DNA of 64,000 nt. Origin: Bacilli bacterium. Its GTDB lineage: Bacteria; Bacillota_I; Bacilli_A; RF39; UBA660. Under the pieces are notes generated by a model. It did no database searches. It was not told the DNA's origin and saw only the letters and a program-made list of their open reading frames with translations. Positions within the stretch are counted from its first letter, which is position 1. Each line of letters opens with the position of its first letter. This document shows positions 43,932 through 52,072 of the stretch, one piece after another. The stretch is taken from NCBI GenBank assembly GCA_017544165.1, contig JAFYER010000009.1:48525-112524 (forward strand), written 5' to 3'. Made by a program: the position numbers and the translations under genes.

Positions 43932-44845
43932 ATCTTCAGATACTTTCTAACTGCGCGAAGGCTGCCATACATACCTACTAATGCACCAAATAATAATAAT
44001 GCACCTGAAACTTGGAATACAAAATTAAATGGCTTAATAAGTTTTAACATTTCACTAAATAAATGTCCCTTCATGGTATTATACATTATTACATAACCAT
44101 AAATTGTTATACAAATAGGAATTATCGCGCCAATAAGGCCAATTATCAAACCCTCAAAAACAAATGGAAGTTTAATGGCGGTATTACTTGCACCAACTAA
44201 ACGCATTATTTCAATTTCACTTCTTCGAGAATAAATTGTTAATTTAATTGTATTATTGATTAAGAAAATTGTTACTAGAATAAGGGCTATAACAATACCA
44301 ATTGTTACCTTTTCAATGATATCAAAAGCATCAACTACCTCATCTACAGTTCCTTCACCATATTTAACAGTTTCAACATTTGGTATTTCTCTTAGTTCTT
44401 CAGCAACCTTAGACATGTCTTTAACATCTTTAACATATACTATTACACTATCAAGAAGTGGATTTTCATCTAAAAAATTAAGAATCGTTTTAAATGTATC
44501 ATCATACTGAGACATGTTAGTTTTTTGAACTTCTTTGCTAATATATTCTGTTTCTCTAACTAGCTTATTACTATCAATTTCACTAATTAAATTCTTTATA
44601 TCATCTTCAGTAGCTTCCCTTTTTGCATAAACAACAATATTTAATTCACTTTCGATATCTTTCGTAGCATGATTAACATTAAAAGCAATTATTATTGAAA
44701 CTGAAACGATAATCAATGTAATAGTAACTGACAATATGCTAGCCATAGATAACGAAAAGTTACGAACTACACTTTTAAAAGCATCTCTAATGCTCCGGAA
44801 AAAAATTCTAAACGCTTTCACTTGCTTTATAACTTCCTTTCTCAT
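43928..44845 (-). CDS. ftsX: Cell division ABC permease FtsX
   Basis: 305 residues. One N-terminal membrane helix (residues 28-52) is followed by an external domain of about 110 residues that in other species contacts the hydrolase, then three further helices in the C-terminal half ('ITIGIVIALILVTIFLINNT', 'FVFEGLIIGLIGAIIPICIT'), the FtsX layout. 'SRRSEIEIMRLVGASN' is the coupling loop motif. The ATG at 44845 has AGGCGAT upstream and lies 38 bp inside ftsE. Acts with FtsE as an energy transducer rather than a transporter. Confidence 0.95.
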   Translation of the reverse strand: MRKEVIKQVKAFRIFFRSIRDAFKSVVRNFSLSMASILSVTITLIIVSVSIIIAFNVNHATKDIESELNIVVYAKREATEDDIKNLISEIDSNKLVRETEYISKEVQKTNMSQYDDTFKTILNFLDENPLLDSVIVYVKDVKDMSKVAEELREIPNVETVKYGEGTVDEVVDAFDIIEKVTIGIVIALILVTIFLINNTIKLTIYSRRSEIEIMRLVGASNTAIKLPFVFEGLIIGLIGAIIPICITIYGYVIMYNTMKGHLFSEMLKLIKPFNFVFQVSGALLLFGALVGMYGSLRAVRKYLKI

Positions 44846-45521
44846 AATCGCCTACTAGCATACCATTACTGATTACTAATACTCTTTTCTTCATCCGATT
44901 GACAATATCTTTATCATGAGTTGCCATGATAACAGTTGTTCCCAAATCTTTATTAATTTGAGAAATAACATCCATAACTTCTTTACTTGTCTTAGGATCA
45001 AGGTTTCCAGTCGGTTCATCGCAAACTAATAGTTTTGGTTCGTTAACAATAGCCCTTGCAATGCATACTCTTTGTTGCTCACCACCAGATAGTTCTTTAG
45101 GAAAACTTCTTACCTTATCTTTTAAGCCAACTATTTCTAAAGCTTTTAATACTTTCGGCCTAATTTCGGAGTTTTTCATTCCAACACACTCTAAAGCAAA
45201 TGCTACATTCTCATAAGCTGTTAGGTTAGGTAATAATTTAAAGTCTTGAAACACTATGCCAATCTTCCGGCGAAATTTATACACTTTTCGATTACGTAAT
45301 TTTCCAACATTGACGCCACCAACTGCCACAATTCCTTTCGTTGGTTTTTCTTCACGATAAAGCATTTTAATAAATGTCGATTTACCACTTGCGGTAAGCC
45401 CAATAACGAAAACGAACTCGCCTTTATCTATACCTACCGACATATCAGCACAAGCCGTTATGCCATTACTATAAGTTTTTGTAACATCTTTAAACTCAAT
45501 AAACTTCATAGAATCCTCCAT
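44808..45521 (-). CDS. ftsE: Cell division ATP-binding protein FtsE
   Basis: 237 residues. ABC ATPase motifs: Walker A GLTASGKST (the usual GPSGAGKST is altered at two positions but keeps G-K-S-T), Q-loop 'IGIVFQDFKLL', signature LSGGEQQR, Walker B 'LLVCDEPTGNLDP' and the switch His in 'ATHDKDIV'. First gene of the ftsE-ftsX-hydrolase operon. It hydrolyses ATP on the cytoplasmic side to drive the FtsX-coupled hydrolase. Confidence 0.96.
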   Translation of the reverse strand: MEDSMKFIEFKDVTKTYSNGITACADMSVGIDKGEFVFVIGLTASGKSTFIKMLYREEKPTKGIVAVGGVNVGKLRNRKVYKFRRKIGIVFQDFKLLPNLTAYENVAFALECVGMKNSEIRPKVLKALEIVGLKDKVRSFPKELSGGEQQRVCIARAIVNEPKLLVCDEPTGNLDPKTSKEVMDVISQINKDLGTTVIMATHDKDIVNRMKKRVLVISNGMLVGDYEKGSYKASESV

Positions 45522-45577
45522 TCTATTTAAAAATTATATCATATTTTGTCGATTATGAAAATGGTTATTAATTCCAT

Positions 45578-45606
45578 TAAAAAAAGCTTTACAATAGTAA
45601 AGCTTT
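45578..45606 (-). terminator. Terminator after yitT-like gene
   Basis: Strong minus-strand stem AAAGCTTTAC/GTAAAGCTTT with a 4-base loop and T run, starting at the stop codon. Confidence 0.75.
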
Positions 45607-46489
45607 AAACAAACGGAATATTTTTGTGTCTTCTTCCACCGCCAACTTCATAACAATCGTTTATAATAAAAAACGCTTCAGGATCTATTTCGAGGATACG
45701 ATTTTTTAAAGCATAATACTCACGATTTGGAACCACAACCATTAATACCTCACTCTTTTTATGGTTCATGTCAGATTTTGTAGGAATACATGTTAATCCA
45801 GAATCAAATTCTACATGAATAAGGTCTTTTATTTCATCGATTTTTTTAGTACTTATAAAGAAAACTTTACTATTGGAAATACCAACAATAATCTTATCGA
45901 TTAATAAAGTGCTAATAACTAGAATTATTACAGCATAAATTAATGATGACATGCCAAATAATAGACCGCTTAATAAAATAATAATGAAACTATATATGAA
46001 ATTAGCCCTAGCATTAGCAATGTTTAAATATTTACTCAAAAGTTGCATTATTACATCACCACCACCAGTAGTGTATCCAAGTCGATAAATAATACCATTA
46101 GAAACGCCATAGAATAAACCCGCAAGAGTTACAATAACGAGCATCTCTGATACATCCGAGTGATCAAGTATATATGTTGCTATCGGACTAGTAATACTAA
46201 TCATTATTGGGTATAAAATTGAACCAAGAATTGTATTATAACTTTTTTCTTTACCTAAAAAAATAAAACTAATTAATAATAAAGCAAACGTTGATATATA
46301 TATAAATGTTCTCGCATCCCAACCAAATACTTCCTGAAAAATAATAGAAAGACCGCTCATTCCTCCAACAACTAAATTGTTTGGTAAAAGAAGTGTATTA
46401 TAACAAAGAGCAAGTAAAAAAACACCTAAAACAAGGGCAGTTCCACGAAATATAACACTTAGAGTACTTTGTGTATTTTTTTTATCCAC
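45605..46489 (-). CDS. YitT-family membrane protein (DUF161/DUF2179)
   Basis: 294 residues. Five membrane segments in the N-terminal 200 residues with 'LPNNLVVGGMSGLSIIF' and 'YTTGGGDVIMQLLSKY', the paired Gly-rich motifs of the YitT family. The C-terminal 85 residues are the cytoplasmic DUF2179 domain ('VVPNREYYALKNRILEIDPEAFFIINDCYEVGG' in outline). Function is not established; transport or regulation is suspected. It is monocistronic with its own terminator, adjacent to ftsE. Confidence 0.92.
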   Translation of the reverse strand: MDKKNTQSTLSVIFRGTALVLGVFLLALCYNTLLLPNNLVVGGMSGLSIIFQEVFGWDARTFIYISTFALLLISFIFLGKEKSYNTILGSILYPIMISITSPIATYILDHSDVSEMLVIVTLAGLFYGVSNGIIYRLGYTTGGGDVIMQLLSKYLNIANARANFIYSFIIILLSGLLFGMSSLIYAVIILVISTLLIDKIIVGISNSKVFFISTKKIDEIKDLIHVEFDSGLTCIPTKSDMNHKKSEVLMVVVPNREYYALKNRILEIDPEAFFIINDCYEVGGGRRHKNIPFV

Positions 46490-46584
46490 CTTTTCATCTT
46501 CTTTCCTATTATAAATTATATCTTATCTTTTTATAATTAGCAATTAATTTTAGGCCTTTGCATATAATTAATTAGAGGTGTAAA

Positions 46585-46947
46585 ATGAACGGAAATTTTT
46601 ATCAAAATCCAACTTTTCCAAATAATCAATTCGATGACAATTCCTATACTTCTCCCCCGGGTAATGTAAGTGCAATGTCACAAGACTATGGTGAGCAAAG
46701 TTATATCGAAAACATTTTGAGACTTAATAAAGGAAGAAAGGTAAATGCCTATGTTTCTTTTCCTGATAGTAAAAATTGGCAAGATAAAGTCTTTTCTGGG
46801 CTTATAGAGCAAGCTGGTAAAGATCATTTAATTATTAAAGATATTACTAATGGAAACTGGTATTTAATAAAAATAATATATCTTGATTATGTCGAGTTTA
46901 TGGAACCTATAAACTATTTATATAAAACCACTGATAAAACTTATTGA
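46585..46947 (+). CDS. gerQ: Spore coat protein GerQ homologue
   Basis: 120 residues. The segment 'EQSYIENILRLNKGRKVNAY' and following 'FPDSKNWQDKVFSGLIEQAG' and 'IIYLDYVEFMEPINYLY' match the conserved GerQ core closely. In Bacillus subtilis GerQ is an inner-coat protein cross-linked by the transglutaminase Tgl and needed for proper germination through CwlJ. The N-terminal 35 residues are Asn/Pro/Gln-rich like other GerQ proteins but shorter. An AGAGGTG site precedes the ATG. Its presence suggests the organism or a recent ancestor forms spores; no other sporulation gene is seen in this window. Confidence 0.9.
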   Translation: MNGNFYQNPTFPNNQFDDNSYTSPPGNVSAMSQDYGEQSYIENILRLNKGRKVNAYVSFPDSKNWQDKVFSGLIEQAGKDHLIIKDITNGNWYLIKIIYLDYVEFMEPINYLYKTTDKTY

Positions 46948-47000
46948 TAAAAATGCTTTAAAAAAAAGTACACTCAAGGTATAATTATTATGGTGATACT

Positions 47001-47516
47001 ATGAAACTAATTATCCTTGTATTATTATTAATACTAATAGCATTAATAATTGCAATTTTCTATTTTACGGCATATGGAAAACTATCTGAGATTAAGACGA
47101 AGATGGATAATGCAAACGAAAATATTACAAATCTTTTAAAAGAAAAATATGAATTAATGAAAAAGCTTTATGAAATAATTAAAAAAAACGTGAAGAAAAA
47201 GGATTATTTGAAAGATTTTAGTAAACTTGCAAAACATAATCTTACCAATTATGAACTTGATAATGAATTAAACACTTATTTAAAAACCATGACCGAGTTA
47301 AAAGATGATTATAAAGTTTTAAATAATAAAGAAAATAATGAATTATTCAAAAAAATTAAAATGATAGATCAAGACATTACCGCAAATAAAAAATTTTTTA
47401 ATAAAAATAATAACCAACTAATTAAATCACTAACCGGTTATAACAAAATCGTTGGTAAGATGTTAAATATTAATGTTAAAACTTCGTATGAAATTAAAAA
47501 GCCGAATGCTGATTAG
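47001..47516 (+). CDS. LemA-like membrane-anchored coiled-coil protein
   Basis: 171 residues. Residues 3-24 are a membrane helix (LIILVLLLILIALIIAIFYF), then about 145 mostly helical residues. 'KMDNANENITNLLKEKYELM', 'EKNNELFKKIKMIDQDITANKKFFN'-type stretches and 'LTGYNKIVGKML' follow the order of LemA proteins (asymmetric helical bundle with YN near the end), but the match is divergent. LemA function is unclear. Its final codons form one arm of a hairpin shared with ung. It follows gerQ by 53 bp on the same strand. Confidence 0.6.
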   Translation: MKLIILVLLLILIALIIAIFYFTAYGKLSEIKTKMDNANENITNLLKEKYELMKKLYEIIKKNVKKKDYLKDFSKLAKHNLTNYELDNELNTYLKTMTELKDDYKVLNNKENNELFKKIKMIDQDITANKKFFNKNNNQLIKSLTGYNKIVGKMLNINVKTSYEIKKPNAD

Positions 47517-47543
47517 TTATAAAGACCAATCTATCGGCTTTTT
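47496..47543. terminator. Bidirectional terminator stem encoding the ends of both convergent genes
   Basis: AAAAAGCCGA (47496-47505) pairs with TCGGCTTTTT (47534-47543) across a 28-base loop that holds both stop codons. Each arm encodes Lys-Lys-Pro near the C-terminus of its gene, one on each strand. Confidence 0.7.
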
Positions 47544-48176
47544 ATTATGTTTTATCAAAAAATCATTAGTTTTAGAAAATGGTTTACTACCAAAAAAACC
47601 ACTATATGCTGAAAATGGGCTTGGATGAGCTGACGATATTACTAAATGATTTTTATTAGTAATATATTTTTGCTTTGACTTAGCAAAATTTCCCCATAAA
47701 ATAAAAACAATCGGATCCTCACGAGTATTTAATAGTTTAATAATATAATCAGTAAACAGTTCCCAACCCATGCCTTTATGCGAGGATGCTTTATCCTTTT
47801 CCACTGTTAAAACAGCATTTAATAAAAGAACGCCCTGTTTTGCCCAACCAGTTAATTCACCATGACTTTTGGGTTTAATTCCCAAATCATCATCAAGTTC
47901 TTTATAAATATTTTGTAAAGATGGTGGAATTTTAACACCTTTTAAAACACTAAACGAAAGCCCATGTGCCTCTCCCACACCATGATATGGATCTTGTCCA
48001 ACGATAACAACTTTAACATCTTTATAATCAGTTAATTTTAAAGCATTAAAAATGTCCTCTTTAGCAGGAAATATAGTTTTTGTATCGTATAAAGCAAGAA
48101 TTTTATTATAAAAAGAATTAAAGCCTTTACTATTCCAAATAACTTTTAAAGCTTCATCCCAACCATTACCAATCAT
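47517..48176 (-). CDS. ung: Uracil-DNA glycosylase (family 1)
   Basis: 219 residues. Removes uracil from DNA to start base excision repair. Catalytic box 'VVIVGQDPYHGVGEAHGLSFSV' in outline: GQDPYH with the Asp that activates water, then 'LLLNAVLTVEKDKASSH', and the minor-groove loop 'HPSPFSAYSGFFG'. Length and motif order are normal. It overlaps the MFS-like gene upstream by 4 bp and is the last gene of the rplI-to-ung cluster. Confidence 0.97.
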   Translation of the reverse strand: MIGNGWDEALKVIWNSKGFNSFYNKILALYDTKTIFPAKEDIFNALKLTDYKDVKVVIVGQDPYHGVGEAHGLSFSVLKGVKIPPSLQNIYKELDDDLGIKPKSHGELTGWAKQGVLLLNAVLTVEKDKASSHKGMGWELFTDYIIKLLNTREDPIVFILWGNFAKSKQKYITNKNHLVISSAHPSPFSAYSGFFGSKPFSKTNDFLIKHNKKPIDWSL

Positions 48177-49378
48177 TTTTTGCCTTCCTCTTCAAGTCGA
48201 TATTTCAATGCAATCATACGTAAGTATATTTCTAAAAAAACTAAAATAGCAGCAAATAAAAAGTTTAAACGCAAATCAATATTCATTAATACTCCACAAA
48301 ATAAAAGACCCAAAGATTTTCCTAGATATACAAGCATTTCCTTCAAATTGCAAAAAGCCAGTTGATAATCCTTATTAATCCGGTTAACATATGGCGCATC
48401 TACAACGTTAACATAAGATAGCGATAATAATCTAGCAAAACATACTGCTAATATTATAAAATACTTTGTTCCACCTATAACGGCCAAAAGATAAAATAAT
48501 AATCTACCACCATATTTAATAGAGATATTAATATAATCATTTTTAAAAGTGAGTTTACTTAAAACAAAAGTAGCAACAAAAACGCTTATTATTCCCAGTG
48601 TCATTGATAGTCCTGATGCTTTAGTCGGAGAAAGACCAATACCACTTGTAAGCAATATTATTTCTAAGCCTAAAGCACTATTAAAAGAAAATTGATTTAC
48701 TACCATTGAGCTTAAAAATAGTTTTGAAATCTTATCTTTTTTAATATCACCAAGTAACTTTTCAATAATTAGTTTATCATTTTTTTCTTCTTCAATATTT
48801 TTATCAATATATTTTTCTAAATTAATATTCCAAAGAAAAACAAATGCTAAAACCGCAAAAATAAATGCAACAAACAAATAGGAATTATAGGAAAAATGGA
48901 TAAATCCTATTTTTTTACCCAATAAAATGATAGTTAATATTACTCCAAAATAATATGATGCTGAATAAACTATTTCTTTGCTAGCGTATTCTTTATCACC
49001 CATTTTAATAATTGATATCATTGGATATATCGAAGTAATTAATTCAACGTCTAAAACAAAGTCGATCATAATAAACAATTTTATCAAAAAACTTAATCCA
49101 GACGAGTATAATAAATATAATGATAAAACACAAATAATCTTAAAAAATAAAAGGACTTGAACAAATCGTTTTAAATATTCCTTTTTAATTAAACTTGAAC
49201 ACAAAAAAATAACTGAAACTGTAATTAATGAACATATGCTATAAATAACACTAATGGTTTTTAATGAAAAATTATTGCTAGCCATCCATAACTCTTGAAA
49301 ATTGTAAAAAAAACCATCACCTATGGATACTAAAGCCAAAAATACAAATAATAAAATTAAATCTTTTTTCTTCATCAA
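48173..49378 (-). CDS. MFS-like multi-pass membrane transporter
   Basis: 401 residues with about 12 hydrophobic segments arranged as two groups of six separated by a charged central loop ('IEEEKNDKLIIEKLLGDIKKD'), the Major Facilitator layout. The family signature loops are not strong, and substrate cannot be predicted. The C-terminus is basic and charged (LKYRLEEEGKK). It is transcribed between rlmH and ung with overlaps or gaps below 10 bp. Confidence 0.7.
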   Translation of the reverse strand: MMKKKDLILLFVFLALVSIGDGFFYNFQELWMASNNFSLKTISVIYSICSLITVSVIFLCSSLIKKEYLKRFVQVLLFFKIICVLSLYLLYSSGLSFLIKLFIMIDFVLDVELITSIYPMISIIKMGDKEYASKEIVYSASYYFGVILTIILLGKKIGFIHFSYNSYLFVAFIFAVLAFVFLWNINLEKYIDKNIEEEKNDKLIIEKLLGDIKKDKISKLFLSSMVVNQFSFNSALGLEIILLTSGIGLSPTKASGLSMTLGIISVFVATFVLSKLTFKNDYINISIKYGGRLLFYLLAVIGGTKYFIILAVCFARLLSLSYVNVVDAPYVNRINKDYQLAFCNLKEMLVYLGKSLGLLFCGVLMNIDLRLNFLFAAILVFLEIYLRMIALKYRLEEEGKK

Positions 49379-49386
49379 ATTTCCTC

Positions 49387-49824
49387 TTATTTATGATAGC
49401 TTTCATTATTGTTGATTTTAAAACAGCGATAAATTTGTTCTAGCAAAACCAATCTAAAAATACCATGAGGCATTGTTATATCACCAAAACTCATTTTAAG
49501 TTGACATTTATTTTTAACTATTTCACTTAACCCATTAGAACTACCAACAATAAAATTGATTCTACCATATGAACAAAAGGTTTTGTCAATAAGCATAGCT
49601 AAATCAGTGCTGCTTACTTTAATACCACCTATGTCTAACGCAATATTATAATCCTTGTTATCAACATATTTTAATAACTCTTTTTCCTCGATTGAAATAT
49701 TGTCATCATCTTTTAATTCAATTATTTCAATTTTATGATATTTACTAATTCTTTTTGAATAATCCTCAATTGCAAGTTTTAAATATTCTTCTTTAATCTT
49801 TCCCAAGCAAATAATTCTTATCAT
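49387..49824 (-). CDS. rlmH: 23S rRNA (pseudouridine1915-N3)-methyltransferase RlmH
   Basis: 145 residues, a little shorter than the usual 155-160. SPOUT-class methyltransferase that modifies helix 69 of 23S rRNA. Motifs: 'YSKRISKYHKIEIIELKD', 'NFIVGSSNGLSE' (SAM-binding knot; family usual is GGxxG, here GSSNG), 'SFGDITMPHGIFRLVLLEQIYR' in outline and the C-terminal 'ESYHK', the conserved YHK needed for activity. It overlaps the metallo-hydrolase gene by 4 bp; this pairing is common near the replication genes of Firmicutes. Confidence 0.95.
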   Translation of the reverse strand: MIRIICLGKIKEEYLKLAIEDYSKRISKYHKIEIIELKDDDNISIEEKELLKYVDNKDYNIALDIGGIKVSSTDLAMLIDKTFCSYGRINFIVGSSNGLSEIVKNKCQLKMSFGDITMPHGIFRLVLLEQIYRCFKINNNESYHK

Positions 49825-50582
49825 AATTCAACCACCTTTGTTTGTTCATTGGGTCTTGCACAAATAATTTCAATATTTTTTATATCATTATCACTTAAAG
49901 CATTATTAACAGTTTCAAGCGCACACATTTCAGTATTGTTTTTTTCACTTAAGTGCATTAATGCTATTTCTTTAGTATTTTCATTTATCATCTTAGAAAG
50001 ATAAATACCCGTAAACTTATTTGAAAGGTGGCCGACATCTGATAAAACCCTTTTTTGGAGCCACTCAGGATATGGCCCGTGAGTTAACATTTCAATATCA
50101 TGGTTGCACTCAATAAAATAAGCAGTTTTCCCATACATTTTCTTTAGATAACGAGAATTAATATATCCAGTATCTGTTATATATACAAGTGATTTATCAT
50201 TTTCAGTTATTACGAAAGCTCTTGTATCGCCTGCATCGTGACTCATTTTATATGTTTTTATATCTAAATTAGGTATGTTTGGATCTTCTTCATAAATCAT
50301 CAAATTGAAATTATCAATATCCGATAATTGACTGAACATTTCCGTAGTTAAAACTAAAATTGTTTTTTTCCCTTTTAAAAATGTTTTTAAAGCTGAAGTG
50401 TGATCATTATGCGTATGAGTTAAAAAGACATAATCAATATCTTTAGCATTAACGCCTATTTCTTTTAATTTTGTTTCAATATATTGTTTTGTTTTGCCTA
50501 AATCAATTAGTATTTTTAAACCACCAGTTTCAATGTAGGTGCAATTACCTGTAGAACCACTTGCCAAATTACAAATCTTCAT
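49821..50582 (-). CDS. MBL-fold metallo-hydrolase, WalJ/YycJ-like
   Basis: 253 residues from the ATG at 50582, which overlaps the TGA of the upstream gene (ATGA), so translation is probably coupled. Metallo-beta-lactamase motifs: 'MKICNLASGSTGNCTYIE', 'ILIDLG', HTHNDH with the metal-binding HxHxDH set, 'SHDAGDTRAF', and 'IECNHDIEML'. YycJ/WalJ proteins are linked to cell wall control and DNA metabolism in Firmicutes; the biochemical substrate is unresolved. Followed by rlmH as in Staphylococcus and Bacillus relatives. Confidence 0.92.
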   Translation of the reverse strand: MKICNLASGSTGNCTYIETGGLKILIDLGKTKQYIETKLKEIGVNAKDIDYVFLTHTHNDHTSALKTFLKGKKTILVLTTEMFSQLSDIDNFNLMIYEEDPNIPNLDIKTYKMSHDAGDTRAFVITENDKSLVYITDTGYINSRYLKKMYGKTAYFIECNHDIEMLTHGPYPEWLQKRVLSDVGHLSNKFTGIYLSKMINENTKEIALMHLSEKNNTEMCALETVNNALSDNDIKNIEIICARPNEQTKVVEL

Positions 50583-52069
50583 ATTAAACCATACACTTCC
50601 AAAGGATTTATCAACTTTGAGCCACCCGCATAAGGAGCACCATGCCACACACCAAAATGAAGGTGAGTACCTGTTGCATAACCAGTTGCTCCCATAGCAC
50701 CTATAACTTGACCACGAGTAACTGAATCTCCAGTACTTACTTTTAAGGCAGACATGTGTGCATATATAGTGTAATATCCATTTGGATGAGAAATAATAAT
50801 ACAATATCCGCCACCATTACAACGTGGTATTTCCCAACCAGCCCCTACAACAGTTCCTTCCAAAACAGAATAAATTGGCGAACCATGACCTGTACCGGAA
50901 ATGTCTACCCCCTCATGTAAAGTTCCCCAGCGATAACCAAATACACTGGTGATAACATATGGCGAATTTGTAGGCCATCCCCAATCTATACCTGTATCAA
51001 CATAAGTGCCTCGAATGTATGAAGCATAAGGGGTTCCTCCCTTAGTAGTTACCTCATCGACTTTCTCAACAATAGTAACAGGATCTCCAACAGTTACAAC
51101 GCCTGATTGCATCTCACCATTTTTTACCACATATTTTGTAGTCATTCTTGAAATACCTACAACACCGGGTGTAGTTATCTCAGAATAACTCGATGGTTGA
51201 GTACTGTCATATACAACCTTTTTGTCATACTGAATTTTAGCATCTGATACTTCGTGGACTTCATATGATAATGTAAGTACCGGATCAATTAGAGTAACAT
51301 TTACATCTTCACCGATTTTAAGAAGGCTATCTTTTGTAGTATATTTTGGATTAGCAATCAAAAATTCTTGAGAATTTAATTTGTTATCCTCGGATACAGA
51401 ATCAATCGTATCCCCATCTTTAACAGTATATGTAGTCATTTTGGCATTTGGGCCAAAAAGCATATATTGACTAATATCAGCTTCATCTGTAAATATCTTT
51501 TGATTAACATCAATAAAGCCTTTTTTTATTGTTATATCCTCATCAAAATACATTCTTTCGATGATTTTTCCTGTTGTTTCAATAACTGGTTGAGAATCAT
51601 TTATGTAATTTTCATATTCTTCTTCGGTTATAAAAGCCAAAACAAGATTTTTAACTGCCTTGTCAAATATATCCTTATCTAAAACATTAATAGTTTGTTT
51701 ACTCGTTTCTGATTTGATATTTATAATATATCCATCTACTGTAAAAGACTCTAATTTAGCAAGTGTATCATATATTTGTTCCGCACTAGATACTTCAACA
51801 TTATAGGAACGCGTTTTAACTATTTGAAAACTTTCAGGCGGATATACCTTACTTATATTATATTTTTTCTTTATTTCCTTTTGACGATTACTTATTATTT
51901 GATATAATTCCTCATCATTAGCAATAAAGCCAATTATTTTTCCATCCAAATAAACTTTATATACACTCTTAGCTTTTAGAACGTATTTATTTCCAATAAA
52001 GTTTAGTGAACATAAAGTTATTGTAATAATTGAAAATAGAATTGTAATAAAAATTTCTTTAATTTTCAT
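50579..52069 (-). CDS. Membrane-anchored M23 endopeptidase with LysM and G5-like domains
   Basis: 496 residues. N-terminal membrane segment (residues 8-24). Around residues 215-265 a LysM unit ('TYTVKDGDTIDSVSEDNKLN', ending 'IGEDVNVTL') would bind glycan. Residues 270-350 form a G5-like domain ('LSYEVHEVSDAKIQYDKKVV' start). The C-terminal M23 domain has zinc ligands in 'LHEGVDISG' and 'GTHLHFGVWHG' with 'YTIYAHMSALKVSTGDSV' between. Likely a peptidoglycan hydrolase acting outside the membrane. It is 3 bp after dnaB and coupled to the metallo-hydrolase gene, placing cell wall remodelling with replication genes. Confidence 0.93.
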   Translation of the reverse strand: MKIKEIFITILFSIITITLCSLNFIGNKYVLKAKSVYKVYLDGKIIGFIANDEELYQIISNRQKEIKKKYNISKVYPPESFQIVKTRSYNVEVSSAEQIYDTLAKLESFTVDGYIINIKSETSKQTINVLDKDIFDKAVKNLVLAFITEEEYENYINDSQPVIETTGKIIERMYFDEDITIKKGFIDVNQKIFTDEADISQYMLFGPNAKMTTYTVKDGDTIDSVSEDNKLNSQEFLIANPKYTTKDSLLKIGEDVNVTLIDPVLTLSYEVHEVSDAKIQYDKKVVYDSTQPSSYSEITTPGVVGISRMTTKYVVKNGEMQSGVVTVGDPVTIVEKVDEVTTKGGTPYASYIRGTYVDTGIDWGWPTNSPYVITSVFGYRWGTLHEGVDISGTGHGSPIYSVLEGTVVGAGWEIPRCNGGGYCIIISHPNGYYTIYAHMSALKVSTGDSVTRGQVIGAMGATGYATGTHLHFGVWHGAPYAGGSKLINPLEVYGLI

Positions 52070-52072
52070 GGA

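Noticed and set aside
50583..50804. N-terminal extension of the WalJ-like metallo-hydrolase
   Set aside because: The extra 74 residues overlap the M23 gene in another frame and look non-protein-like (many Trp, Tyr, Cys and Ser); the ATGA-overlap start at 50582 fits the family start.
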